A stretch of 17,101 nucleotides of DNA, taken from Helicobacter sp. Its GTDB lineage: Bacteria > Campylobacterota > Campylobacteria > Campylobacterales > Helicobacteraceae. The translations under genes were made by a program, and so were the position numbers. The notes under the pieces were generated by a model that made no database searches, was not told the DNA's origin, and saw only the letters and a program-made list of their open reading frames with translations. The DNA is taken from assembly GCF_022511165.1 (NCBI RefSeq), contig NZ_JAFLSB010000032.1, forward strand, positions 1 to 17,101. Direction: 5' to 3'. This document shows positions 1-6,787 of the stretch, piece after piece. Positions within the stretch are counted from its first letter, which is position 1. Each line of letters opens with the position of its first letter.

Positions 1-12
1 CTTGCTTGCTAC

Positions 13-27
13 AAATGTATCACATTT
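13..27. repeat. Short inverted repeat upstream of tRNA-Val
   Basis: The arms AAATGT and ACATTT pair perfectly around a 3-base centre, 29 bases before the tRNA. No T run follows, so it is a poor intrinsic terminator. It could be an operator or chance in AT-rich DNA. The rest of bases 1 to 55 shows only a weak -10-like TACAAA at 45 to 50 that might drive the tRNA. Confidence 0.25.
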
Positions 28-55
28 AAGATTTTATAGCTTCATACAAAATTAA

Positions 56-131
56 GATCGCGTAGCTCAGTTGGTAGAGCACTACCTTGACATGGTAGTG
101 GTCGCTGGTTCAAGTCCAGTCGTGATCACCA
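56..131 (+). tRNA. tRNA-Val (anticodon GAC), CCA encoded
   Basis: A full cloverleaf of 76 bases can be folded by eye. The 7-bp acceptor stem GATCGCG pairs with CGTGATC with one G-T pair. The D arm contains the usual GCTCAGTTGGTAGAGC. The anticodon stem CTACC/GGTAG closes the loop TTGACAT, which gives anticodon GAC (valine codons GTC and GTT). The variable loop is TGGTC, the T arm is GCTGG-TTCAAGT-CCAGT, the discriminator base is A, and the 3' CCA is encoded at 129 to 131. No terminator is seen before the lipoprotein gene that follows, so read-through into it is possible. Confidence 0.95.
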
Positions 132-178
132 TACTTCTATATACTTCAGAGTTTAAAATTTCAAGTTTAAGGGGAGAT

Positions 179-649
179 ATGCGTTTTTTGGCTATTGTTT
201 GCTTTATTGTATTGAGCTTAAGTGCTTGCAAGGATACCCAAGAAACTCATACTATCATACAAGATTCTACACAATGCGAGGGATTGGAGGAGTGCCTTGT
301 ATATTATAGAGAGAAGGAAGGAGATAAAACACACAAAAATGAGAAATATATAAAAGCCAATACAATATATATGCAAACTTGTGATAGCGATAGTAGTGCT
401 AGTGCTTATGGTTGCTATGTTTTGGGTTTATCATATTATTATGGCTTAGGATTAGAGAAAGACTATGCCGTAGCAAAAAAGCTTTTTGACAAAGCCTGCA
501 ATGGTGGCGAAAGAGAGGCTTGTGCTGCTTTGGAGGCTTTGTATAAAGGAGGAGAAGCCACAGGAAAAGATTGCCTCATAGAGAAGGGGGAACTCTATGA
601 TGTGGGCTTTGATATAAACTGCAATACAATCTCAAAAAAGCCAAAATAA
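179..649 (+). CDS. Sel1-like repeat (Hcp-type) lipoprotein
   Basis: Predicted 156-residue secreted lipoprotein. The start is the ATG at 179: it sits just behind a GGGGAG ribosome site and opens a classic lipoprotein signal, MRFL, a hydrophobic stretch and the lipobox LSAC with Cys17 as lipidation site. The open frame extends upstream into the tRNA, which cannot be coding, so a longer protein is rejected. Residues about 75 to 112 form a Sel1-like repeat (GLSYYYGLGLEKDY, then AVAKKLFDKAC), and Cys107/Cys115 have the spacing of the disulfide-linked helix pairs of Helicobacter cysteine-rich proteins (Hcp). Cys68/Cys79 may be a degenerate second pair. Hcp family members usually carry several repeats, so this is a short one. 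Function unknown; likely membrane-anchored in the periplasm and processed by the LspA encoded next door. Codons resemble the neighbours. Confidence 0.8.
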   Translation: MRFLAIVCFIVLSLSACKDTQETHTIIQDSTQCEGLEECLVYYREKEGDKTHKNEKYIKANTIYMQTCDSDSSASAYGCYVLGLSYYYGLGLEKDYAVAKKLFDKACNGGEREACAALEALYKGGEATGKDCLIEKGELYDVGFDINCNTISKKPK

Positions 650-665
650 AGGCTATTGATTTTTT
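639..665 (+). terminator. Weak terminator candidate after the lipoprotein gene
   Basis: AGCC and GGCT can pair around an 8-base loop that includes the stop codon, and six T follow after five bases. The 4-bp stem is short and the T run is displaced, so this is a weak intrinsic terminator at best. It lies between convergent genes, where one would be expected. Confidence 0.3.
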
Positions 666-670
666 AAATT

Positions 671-1156
671 TTAGTCTTTAGAATGCTTTTTCTCTCTTAG
701 AATCTGCCAAATAATCAATGCTACAGCGCAATCAATCAACACATCAGCTAAATTAAAAATCGCAAAATCAAACCCATAATGCCAATACACATAATCCACC
801 ACCCCCCCATATATAAAGCGGTCGATAATATTTGATAGCCCTGCGCCAAGTAACATACCAAGTGGGGCATAATGCTTCATAAAAAAATCACTCCATAGGG
901 CAAAAAGCAATACTGCACACAAAAAGAGAATCTGTATATATTTTAAATATTCTTGCAGAAAGCTAAACATCGAAAAAGCCACGCCTTTATTATATACAAG
1001 CGCATACCCTCCAATAGTAAGAGCCTCACTATCCCACACAAACCCTTCTAACATCAGTATTTTTACCCACCTATCAAGGGCAATGCTCACTATAAAAAAT
1101 GCAATAAAAACACCAATATGCTTTTTAGTGATATGTTTAAAAGATATTGCTTTCAT
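671..1156 (-). CDS. lspA: Lipoprotein signal peptidase (signal peptidase II)
   Basis: Inner-membrane aspartyl protease that removes the signal peptide from diacylglyceryl-prolipoproteins just before the lipid-bearing cysteine. The 161-residue length is normal. Four hydrophobic segments are visible, at about residues 12-32, 70-90, 95-112 and 133-152. The family landmarks are present: Asp28 in LDRWVK, NKGVAFS at 56-62, SNIIDR at 108-113, and the two catalytic aspartates Asp121 (GGVVDY) and Asp138 (FNLADV). The gene lies 62 bases downstream of glmM on the same strand, an order I recall from H. pylori, so the two are probably cotranscribed. The ribosome site is weak (AGAGTA before the ATG). Seven G bases in a row encode the residues just before Asp121. 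Confidence 0.95.
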   Translation of the reverse strand: MKAISFKHITKKHIGVFIAFFIVSIALDRWVKILMLEGFVWDSEALTIGGYALVYNKGVAFSMFSFLQEYLKYIQILFLCAVLLFALWSDFFMKHYAPLGMLLGAGLSNIIDRFIYGGVVDYVYWHYGFDFAIFNLADVLIDCAVALIIWQILREKKHSKD

Positions 1157-1218
1157 TTATTTACTCTATGATTTTTTCTATACACCACAGCCACTCTAAA
1201 TGATTAAAATTCACTTTT

Positions 1219-2625
1219 TTAGACATTGAGTTGTTTTTGAAAAAACTCAACAAGCATTTTTACTTGCTCACTCACAAGCTTGCTTTCTTTGCCCTCAACG
1301 AGGATTCTAAGTTTATTTTCTGTGCCAGAGTAGCGCACAAGGTGGCGATTACCTGTTTTGGTAATAGAATCTAATTTTTCTTGCAAATGCGGAATCTGCT
1401 CAAGGGGTTTTTTATGAGCAACTTTGAGATTGATAAGCTCACTTGGGTAGAGTTCAAAGGGATTAAGGGTTTGCTGTGAGCTCTTTTTGCTTTGAAGTAG
1501 CAAAGCAAGCACTTGCAATGCGCTTACTAAACCATCGCCGGTTTTAGCATAATCACTAAAGATAATATGCCCACTACTCTCCCCACCAAAGTTTAAATCA
1601 TTTTCTTTCATCATATCTAGCACATATTTATCACCCACATTGCAGCGATGAAGTTTTATGTGATGTGTTTTTAAGAACTCCTCAAGGGCAAGATTGCTCA
1701 TTTGTGTAGCAACAATAGCATTATTTTTGAGTGCGCCAATCTTTTTTTGATAAAGCGCAAGTGCGCCAATAAGCTTATCTCCATTGACGATACACCCCTC
1801 ATTATCCACCACCACAAGCCTATCCGCATCGCCATCAAGTGCAAATCCTACATCAGCACGATATGTACGCACTTTTTGAGCTAAAGTTTCAGGGTGCATC
1901 GCTCCACATTGATGATTGATATTAAAACCATCTGGCTCATCATTAATCACAATCACATCAGCCCCAAGCTCTTTAAACACAATCGGAGCAACGCGATACG
2001 CCGCGCCATTAGCGCAATCGCATACGATTCGTAAGCCGTGTAAAGTAAGATGCTTAGGAAAAGAATTTTTAATATGTACGATATAGCGCCCCACCACATC
2101 ATCAATGCGCTTTGAGCTGCCAATCTCCCTACCACTCTTAAGCGCAGCTTGCAGAGCATTATTATCGTGATAATAAGCTTCTATACTCTCTTCTTCCTCT
2201 GGAGCGAGTTTGTAGCCATAGTGATTAAAAAATTTAATGCCATTATCATCATAAGGATTATGACTAGCACTTATCATCACACCCGCATCACAACGCATAT
2301 CCTCGGTGAGAAAAGCAACTGCAGGAGTAGGCATAGGACCAATTTGAATCACATCATAACCCACAGATGTGAGGCTTGAGACAAGCGCATTTTCAATCAT
2401 ATAGCCGCTACGACGCGTGTCTTTGCCCACAAGAATCTTATTTGTCAGCGAATGTTTGCGAAAATGTATCCCCACACTTGCACCAAGTGCTATCACACTA
2501 GAAGGTGTAATTACCTCTCCTGCGCGTCCCCTCACACCATCAGTGCCAAAAAGCTTTGGCTTTGCAGTTTTTTTTGATACCTCTTTTTTCTCTCCTGTTG
2601 CTTGAGATGTTTTTGTAGGTTTCAT
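1219..2625 (-). CDS. glmM: Phosphoglucosamine mutase
   Basis: Cytoplasmic enzyme interconverting glucosamine-6-phosphate and glucosamine-1-phosphate on the way to UDP-GlcNAc, hence peptidoglycan and LPS. Landmarks of the alpha-D-phosphohexomutase family: KLFGTDGVRG at 24-33, the phosphoserine loop ISASHNP with Ser121, the metal loop DGDADR at 264-269, the sugar-binding GGESSGH at 347-353, and the phosphate-binding RYSGTEN at 431-437. At 468 residues it is about 20 longer than the usual ~445, because a Lys/Thr-rich stretch of about 23 residues precedes KLFGTDG. That start is supported by a strong AAGGAGGG ribosome site four bases before the ATG, and no other Met lies near the usual start. Divergent from rpsT. 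Confidence 0.96.
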   Translation of the reverse strand: MKPTKTSQATGEKKEVSKKTAKPKLFGTDGVRGRAGEVITPSSVIALGASVGIHFRKHSLTNKILVGKDTRRSGYMIENALVSSLTSVGYDVIQIGPMPTPAVAFLTEDMRCDAGVMISASHNPYDDNGIKFFNHYGYKLAPEEEESIEAYYHDNNALQAALKSGREIGSSKRIDDVVGRYIVHIKNSFPKHLTLHGLRIVCDCANGAAYRVAPIVFKELGADVIVINDEPDGFNINHQCGAMHPETLAQKVRTYRADVGFALDGDADRLVVVDNEGCIVNGDKLIGALALYQKKIGALKNNAIVATQMSNLALEEFLKTHHIKLHRCNVGDKYVLDMMKENDLNFGGESSGHIIFSDYAKTGDGLVSALQVLALLLQSKKSSQQTLNPFELYPSELINLKVAHKKPLEQIPHLQEKLDSITKTGNRHLVRYSGTENKLRILVEGKESKLVSEQVKMLVEFFQKQLNV

Positions 2626-2653
2626 ATTCCCTCCTTTTAGGCTTTTAAACTGC

Positions 2654-2665
2654 GTTTAATTAAAC
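2654..2665. promoter_or_regulatory. 12-bp perfect palindrome in the glmM/rpsT divergent region
   Basis: GTTTAATTAAAC is fully self-complementary and sits between glmM and rpsT, just upstream of the probable rpsT -10 box. Its placement would suit an operator, but AT-rich palindromes of this kind also occur by chance. Confidence 0.3.
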
Positions 2666-2671
2666 TTTTGG

Positions 2672-2677
2672 CACAAT
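2672..2677 (+). promoter_or_regulatory. Probable -10 box of the rpsT-prfA promoter
   Basis: CACAAT in the context TTTTGGCACAATTTTGCC resembles the -10 region of Campylobacterota housekeeping promoters, which often lack a clear -35 and have T-rich upstream DNA. It would place the transcript start near 2684 and leave about 30 bases of leader before the rpsT ATG, with an AAAGGA ribosome site at 2698 to 2703. Confidence 0.45.
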
Positions 2678-2713
2678 TTTGCCTCAATTTTTTTAAAAAA
2701 GGACTAATACACT

Positions 2714-2986
2714 ATGGCAAATCACAAATCTGCGCAAAAACGCATTCGACAAACCAAAACAAGAACCGAGCGTAATCGCTACTATAAAACGCGTATCAAA
2801 AACATTGTGCGCAACCTAAGAGAGGCAGTCGCTCAAAAAGATGTCCCAAAAGCACAAGAAGCCCTTAAAATTGCCAACAAAGAATTGCATAAATTTGTCA
2901 GCAAGGGCATTTTAACAAAAAATACAGCTGCAAGAAAAGTATCTCGCCTCAATGCAAGTGTGAAAAAAATCGCTCAATCTGCATAA
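2714..2986 (+). CDS. rpsT: 30S ribosomal protein S20
   Basis: Small basic protein that binds 16S rRNA in the body of the 30S subunit. The start MANHKSAQKRIRQ, the Lys/Arg-rich helices and the 90-residue length are typical of bS20. The ATG at 2714 follows an AAAGGA ribosome site. It is the first gene of a + strand unit with prfA 55 bases downstream, and is divergent from glmM. A hairpin spans its stop codon. Confidence 0.97.
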   Translation: MANHKSAQKRIRQTKTRTERNRYYKTRIKNIVRNLREAVAQKDVPKAQEALKIANKELHKFVSKGILTKNTAARKVSRLNASVKKIAQSA

Positions 2987-2998
2987 TCTACGCAGATT
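2976..2998 (+). promoter_or_regulatory. Hairpin across the rpsT stop codon
   Basis: AATCTGC pairs perfectly with GCAGATT around a 9-base loop that contains the stop codon TAA. There is no U run afterwards, so simple intrinsic termination is unlikely. It may protect the rpsT 3' end or separate rpsT from prfA translation. The right arm is part of the frequent word AGATTCT. Confidence 0.4.
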
Positions 2999-3041
2999 CT
3001 AAAGTGCTTTAATATTAAACATCTTTTAACAAGGGGTTTGA

Positions 3042-4109
3042 ATGCTTGTCGATAAACTAAAGCCCATTGTGGCGCGTTATGATGAGATTTCACACCTCCT
3101 CACTTTAGAATCCACCCTCTCTCAAGTCAAACAACTTACCCAACTTAGCAAAGAACAAAGCGATATAGAATCTATTGCACAAAAAGCAAAAACATATCTA
3201 AATGTGCTTGAGAGTATCGCGCAAAATAAAACTTTGCTTGAAGATAGAGAACTTGCAGAGCTTGCAAAAGAAGAACTCAAAGATTTAGAATCTCAAAAAA
3301 ATGCTTTAGAAGAAGAAATTAAGTTTTTGCTTATCCCCAAAGATCCTAATGATAGTAAAAATATTTATCTTGAGATTCGCGCCGGTACTGGCGGTGATGA
3401 AGCGGGAATCTTCGTGGGGGATTTGTTTAAGGCATATTGTCGCTATGCAGATTTGCAAAAATGGAAAGTTGAAATCATAAGCTCAAGTGAAAATAGTGTC
3501 GGTGGCTACAAAGAGGTGATTGCACTTATAAAAGGCAATGGCGCGTATTCTAAGCTCAAATACGAGGGTGGCACACATAGAGTGCAAAGAGTGCCAGAAA
3601 CAGAATCTCAAGGGCGCATTCACACTTCAGCCATTACTGTAGCAATTATGCCAGAAGTTGATGATGTGCAAATTGATATTAATCCAAATGATTTAAAAAT
3701 CGATGTATTTCGCAGTGGGGGACACGGCGGACAAAGTGTCAATACCACAGATTCAGCAGTAAGAATCACGCATATCCCCACCGGCATTAGCGTATCAATG
3801 CAAGATGAAAAATCCCAACACAAAAATAAAGACAAAGCAATGAAGATTCTTAAAGCAAGACTCTATGAAGCGGAGCTAGAATCTCAAAATGCCCAAAATA
3901 AGCAAACACGCAAGATTCAAGTAGGAAGTGGTGATAGGAGTGAGAGAATCCGCACTTATAATTACCCACAAAATCGCCTTACTGACCATCGCATTGGTTT
4001 AACGCTTTATAGCCTTGAAGAAATTATGCTAGGGGGACTGCTTGATGAGTTTATTAATCCCCTTATCGCTCACGCTCAAAGTCAGGCTATGGGGGCGAAC
4101 AATGAGTGA
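3042..4109 (+). CDS. prfA: Peptide chain release factor 1
   Basis: Reads UAA and UAG in the ribosomal A site and triggers peptide release. Of 355 residues, the usual length. The peptidyl-hydrolysis loop GGQ lies at 229-231 within RSGGHGGQSVN, and the stop-recognition tripeptide is PET at 185-187, as in RF1 rather than the SPF of RF2. The acidic N-terminal helical domain covers about residues 1-100. The ATG follows AAGGGG. Second gene after rpsT, as I recall for H. pylori. The last eight bases (ATGAGTGA) overlap the start of the fucosyltransferase gene, so the two are probably translationally coupled. Confidence 0.97.
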   Translation: MLVDKLKPIVARYDEISHLLTLESTLSQVKQLTQLSKEQSDIESIAQKAKTYLNVLESIAQNKTLLEDRELAELAKEELKDLESQKNALEEEIKFLLIPKDPNDSKNIYLEIRAGTGGDEAGIFVGDLFKAYCRYADLQKWKVEIISSSENSVGGYKEVIALIKGNGAYSKLKYEGGTHRVQRVPETESQGRIHTSAITVAIMPEVDDVQIDINPNDLKIDVFRSGGHGGQSVNTTDSAVRITHIPTGISVSMQDEKSQHKNKDKAMKILKARLYEAELESQNAQNKQTRKIQVGSGDRSERIRTYNYPQNRLTDHRIGLTLYSLEEIMLGGLLDEFINPLIAHAQSQAMGANNE

Positions 4110-4764
4110 AAAGCCCATCAAAAAAGTATATTTTTGCGATGGCGCAGTGCAAGGGAAAACCCTTGATATTCTCAAAAAACACTATGCGGTAATAGTGGAT
4201 TCTCACAAGCCTGATTATATTTTTTACTCTTGTATGGGGTTAGAACATCTTAATTATGATGGTATTAGAATCTTTTTCACAGGGGAAAATGTCCGCGCGG
4301 ATTTTAATTTTTGTGATTATGGGATTGGATTTGATTATATGAGCTTTGAAGATAGATATTTGCGCTATCCGCTCTATCTTTGTTATATGACTACTATGGA
4401 AAAAGTCAATACTAAACATCTGCATATCACACCAGAAATACTTCATAAAAAAACGCGTTTTTGCACTTTTGTCGTCAGTAATGGTGGAGCAGATGAAAAG
4501 CGCATACAATTTTTTGATTTTTTAAATCAATATAAACGCGTAGATAGCGGTGGGCGATACAAAAATAACATCGGCACAGCTATAAAAGATAAGCATACAT
4601 TTTTAGAAAGTGGCAAATTTAATATCGCTTTTGAAAATTCAAGCACAAATGGCTACACTACCGAAAAACTTTTTGATGCTTTTGCCTCCCATACCATACC
4701 TATTTATTGGGGAGATGAGCGTATAAGTATGCCTTTAGATGTAATGGGGGGGGGGGATAAATAA
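4102..4764 (+). CDS. Alpha-1,3-fucosyltransferase (GT10), phase-variable, cut short in this sequence
   Basis: Glycosyltransferase family 10 protein expected to transfer fucose from GDP-fucose to N-acetyllactosamine units of LPS O-antigen, making Lewis-type structures. Visible landmarks are FFTGENVRADFN at 58-69, the DYGIGFDYMSFEDRYLRYPL block after it, and the GT10 signature FNIAFENSSTNGYTTEKLFDAF (written here without a break; residues 173-194) followed by IPIYWGDERI. Glu188-Lys189 of TEK correspond to GDP-fucose-binding residues in the H. pylori enzyme as I recall it. The ATG at 4102 overlaps the prfA end; the in-frame ATG at 4042 is inside prfA and is rejected. After Met215 an 11-G tract shifts the frame and a stop ends the protein at 220 residues. 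The missing C-terminal part is open in another frame directly downstream. Exact acceptor linkage (3 or 3/4) is unknown. Confidence 0.88.
   Translation: MSEKPIKKVYFCDGAVQGKTLDILKKHYAVIVDSHKPDYIFYSCMGLEHLNYDGIRIFFTGENVRADFNFCDYGIGFDYMSFEDRYLRYPLYLCYMTTMEKVNTKHLHITPEILHKKTRFCTFVVSNGGADEKRIQFFDFLNQYKRVDSGGRYKNNIGTAIKDKHTFLESGKFNIAFENSSTNGYTTEKLFDAFASHTIPIYWGDERISMPLDVMGGGDK
4746..4756 (+). repeat. Poly-G tract of 11, likely slippage switch
   Basis: Eleven G in a row lie inside the fucosyltransferase gene, the first being the G of an ATG codon. With 11 the reading runs into TAA at 4762-4764. With 12 it would meet TAA even sooner. With 10 or 13 it would continue as Met, three or four Gly, then Ile-Asn-Lys-Lys-Ser-Phe-Ile-Asn into the downstream frame. 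Long G/C homopolymers inside surface-glycan genes are the standard phase-variation device in Helicobacter and Campylobacter. A read or assembly error of one base could give the same picture. Confidence 0.9.
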
Positions 4765-5110
4765 AAAATCTTTTATCAATGTGCAAGATTATCAAAATTT
4801 TGAAGAGGTTTTAGAGGTAATTACCTACCTTGATACACACGAAGATGCATATTTACAAATGCTTCGTGAGCCTGCATTTTTAGATGCAAATCATCAAGAG
4901 ATTTTTGATGAAAAGCTTGAAAACTTTTTGCTCCATATTTTTAACCAACCCCTAGAAAAAGCTTATCGTAGAGGTTTTGGGCAATGGCGTTGCAATATCG
5001 AAAGGCGATATAAAAAAGCGCAGAAAATACGACTTATAGGCAATAATTGCGCAAATATATTGAAAAAACCTGCACAGAGCATTAAAAAACTCTTTACTCT
5101 TAAAAATTAA
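4757..5110 (+). CDS. Out-of-frame 3' part of the GT10 fucosyltransferase gene
   Basis: Open frame that continues the gene if the G tract has 10 or 13 bases. It begins INKKSFINVQDYQNFEEV and goes on with a TYLDTHEDAYLQML segment; H. pylori FutA, as I recall it, has the equivalent NPKSFVNVHDF and IKYLHTHPNAYLDML at this place. This is the end of the GDP-fucose-binding domain. The C terminus is basic (RRYKKAQKIR, then KKPAQSIKKLF), comparable to the membrane-associating tail of H. pylori FutA, but the DDLRINY-type heptad repeats are absent. Joined through a G10 tract the whole protein would have 335 residues. A GTG at 4781 could start a 109-residue fragment, but I see no good ribosome site and do not think it is a separate gene. 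Confidence 0.8.
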   Translation: MNKKSFINVQDYQNFEEVLEVITYLDTHEDAYLQMLREPAFLDANHQEIFDEKLENFLLHIFNQPLEKAYRRGFGQWRCNIERRYKKAQKIRLIGNNCANILKKPAQSIKKLFTLKN

Positions 5111-5173
5111 AAAAACACTCTATAAAAGCTTTTATTAAAAGGATAAACTACGCCTCTTTAAATATGACTATTT

Positions 5174-6787
5174 CTAAAATATGCTTTTCTCATTTGATAA
5201 TCGCACAAAATCCTCTAGCAAAGGCAAAACACGCTTAGATTCAATAATTTCTCTTGCTAAAAAATATCCTTCTTTAATGCTTGAGGCACGTTCTGCAAGA
5301 TAAAGTGCTGCACCGGTATTAAGTGCAACAAGTTGGGTTTTAGGTGAATCTAATGAAATGGCATTAAAAATATCAAGGCTAATATGCTTATTTTGCTCAC
5401 TATCTCCGCCACATAGCTCGGTATGTGGGACAAAATCAAGCCCAATTTCATTAGGGTGAAACACATAACTTGTAATCACGCCATTATTAAGCTCTGTAAT
5501 CTGCGTAGGAGCGCACAAAGAAATCTCATCATAATGATCAAATCCACTGACTACTATCGCCCTTTGAATCCCTAAAATAGCAAGGGCGCGCGCCATAATC
5601 TCTGTATAAGCCTTATCAAAAACACCAATAAATTGATGTGTAACATTTGCAGGATTTGAGAGGGGACCAATAAGATTAAAGGCGGTTTTAAAGCCTAAAG
5701 ATGCCCTTGCAGGAGCAGCAAAACGCATAGCAGCGTGAAATTTTTGCGCAAAAAGAAAGGTAATGCCTATCTCATCATATACCCTCTTGCAAGTTTGTGA
5801 ATCCATATTGATATTTACGCCAAGCGCTTGAAGTAAATCTGCCGAACCAGACTTTGAAGTAACTGCCCTATTGCCGTGTTTAATAATCTTTACCCCCGCA
5901 CTTGCAAGAAGCAAAGCACTTGTGGTAGAGACATTAAAAGTTTTATTAGGGCTACCACCTGTGCCTACCATATCTAGCCTTACCTCATTGCTTAGAGGCA
6001 AAGGAAAGGCTATCGCTTTTTTCTTTAATACACTCGCAAATCCTGCTAACTCCTCCGCTGTTACGCCCTTTATCTCAAGGCTTGTGAGAATACTCCCAAT
6101 TTGCGCATCACTCATATTGCCTTCAGTAATCTCGTCCATTATATCATAGGCTTGCTGAAAGCTTAGATTCTCGCCCTCAAGTGTGCTTTTAAGGTATTGC
6201 TTAATAGGAATTACCTCACGCGCATAGTGCAAGAAGTTTAAAAGCATTTTTTCGCCCTCAAGCGTGCCAATAGATTCAGGGTGAAACTGCACACCCATTA
6301 ATTGATGAACCTTATGCTCAATTGCCATAATCTCACCATCACTACTCCACGCACTCACCTCAAAACATTCTGGTAACTGCCCAATCTTGCCTACCAAAGA
6401 GTGATAGCGCACAATGGGCGTTAGGGGTGTAATATGGCGAAAAAGCCCTTTTTGATTATGATGTAATGGCTCAATCTTGCCGTGCGCAATGCGCTTTGCA
6501 TTCACAATCTCCACCCCAAAAGCCGCCATAATCGCCTGATGTCCCAAGCAAATACCTAAAATAGGATATACGCCTTGCAATTCCTGCACGATTTGCACAG
6601 AAATACCCGCTTCTTTTGGCGTTTTAGGACCTGGACCAATAATGATGTATTGTGGAGAGAGGGCGCGAATATCATCAATACTTATCTTATCGCTCCGCAC
6701 GACTTTGATAGGAAAACCAAAACGATAAAATGCCTGATAAATATTGTAAGTAAAAGAATCATAATTATCAATAAGCAAAATCATCAT
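5174..6787 (-). CDS. trpGD: Anthranilate synthase glutaminase / anthranilate phosphoribosyltransferase fusion (TrpGD)
   Basis: Bifunctional tryptophan-pathway enzyme of 537 residues. Residues 1 to about 190 are a class I glutamine amidotransferase that supplies ammonia to TrpE: start MILLIDNYDSF, catalytic Cys80 in GICLGHQ, and His169/Glu171 in FHPES. Residues about 196 to 530 are anthranilate phosphoribosyltransferase, with the phosphoribosyl-pyrophosphate loop VGTGGSPNKTFNVST at 274-288 and KHGNRAVTSKSGSADLL at 303-319. The same fusion occurs in E. coli and, as I recall, Campylobacter. The first ATG shares one base with the trpE stop (TAATG) behind AAAGGA, so translation is coupled; a second ATG follows at once. 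The gene ends facing the fucosyltransferase gene, so trpC, F, B and A do not follow here. Confidence 0.95.
   Translation of the reverse strand: MMILLIDNYDSFTYNIYQAFYRFGFPIKVVRSDKISIDDIRALSPQYIIIGPGPKTPKEAGISVQIVQELQGVYPILGICLGHQAIMAAFGVEIVNAKRIAHGKIEPLHHNQKGLFRHITPLTPIVRYHSLVGKIGQLPECFEVSAWSSDGEIMAIEHKVHQLMGVQFHPESIGTLEGEKMLLNFLHYAREVIPIKQYLKSTLEGENLSFQQAYDIMDEITEGNMSDAQIGSILTSLEIKGVTAEELAGFASVLKKKAIAFPLPLSNEVRLDMVGTGGSPNKTFNVSTTSALLLASAGVKIIKHGNRAVTSKSGSADLLQALGVNINMDSQTCKRVYDEIGITFLFAQKFHAAMRFAAPARASLGFKTAFNLIGPLSNPANVTHQFIGVFDKAYTEIMARALAILGIQRAIVVSGFDHYDEISLCAPTQITELNNGVITSYVFHPNEIGLDFVPHTELCGGDSEQNKHISLDIFNAISLDSPKTQLVALNTGAALYLAERASSIKEGYFLAREIIESKRVLPLLEDFVRLSNEKSIF

Noticed and set aside
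71..178. Longer N terminus for the Sel1 lipoprotein starting inside tRNA-Val
   Set aside because: It would translate tRNA sequence and bury the lipoprotein signal; the ATG at 179 has a ribosome site and a correct signal peptide.
802..808. Run of seven C (G on the coding strand) in lspA just before catalytic Asp121
   Set aside because: Seven is short for frequent slippage, the frame is intact, and lspA is usually essential.
2669..2683. Sigma-54-like promoter TGGCAC...TGCC upstream of rpsT
   Set aside because: The GG to GC spacing is one base shorter than sigma-54 requires, and a housekeeping ribosomal gene is an unlikely target; a sigma-70-type -10 box explains it better.
4042..4101. Longer N terminus for the fucosyltransferase from the ATG at 4042
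   Set aside because: It lies wholly within prfA coding sequence and adds residues unlike the family; the ATG at 4102 overlaps the prfA stop in the normal operon manner.
5122..5135. Palindrome ATAAAAGCTTTTAT between the fucosyltransferase and trpGD genes as a terminator
   Set aside because: It has no loop, is made mostly of A and T, and lacks a following T run; probably chance.
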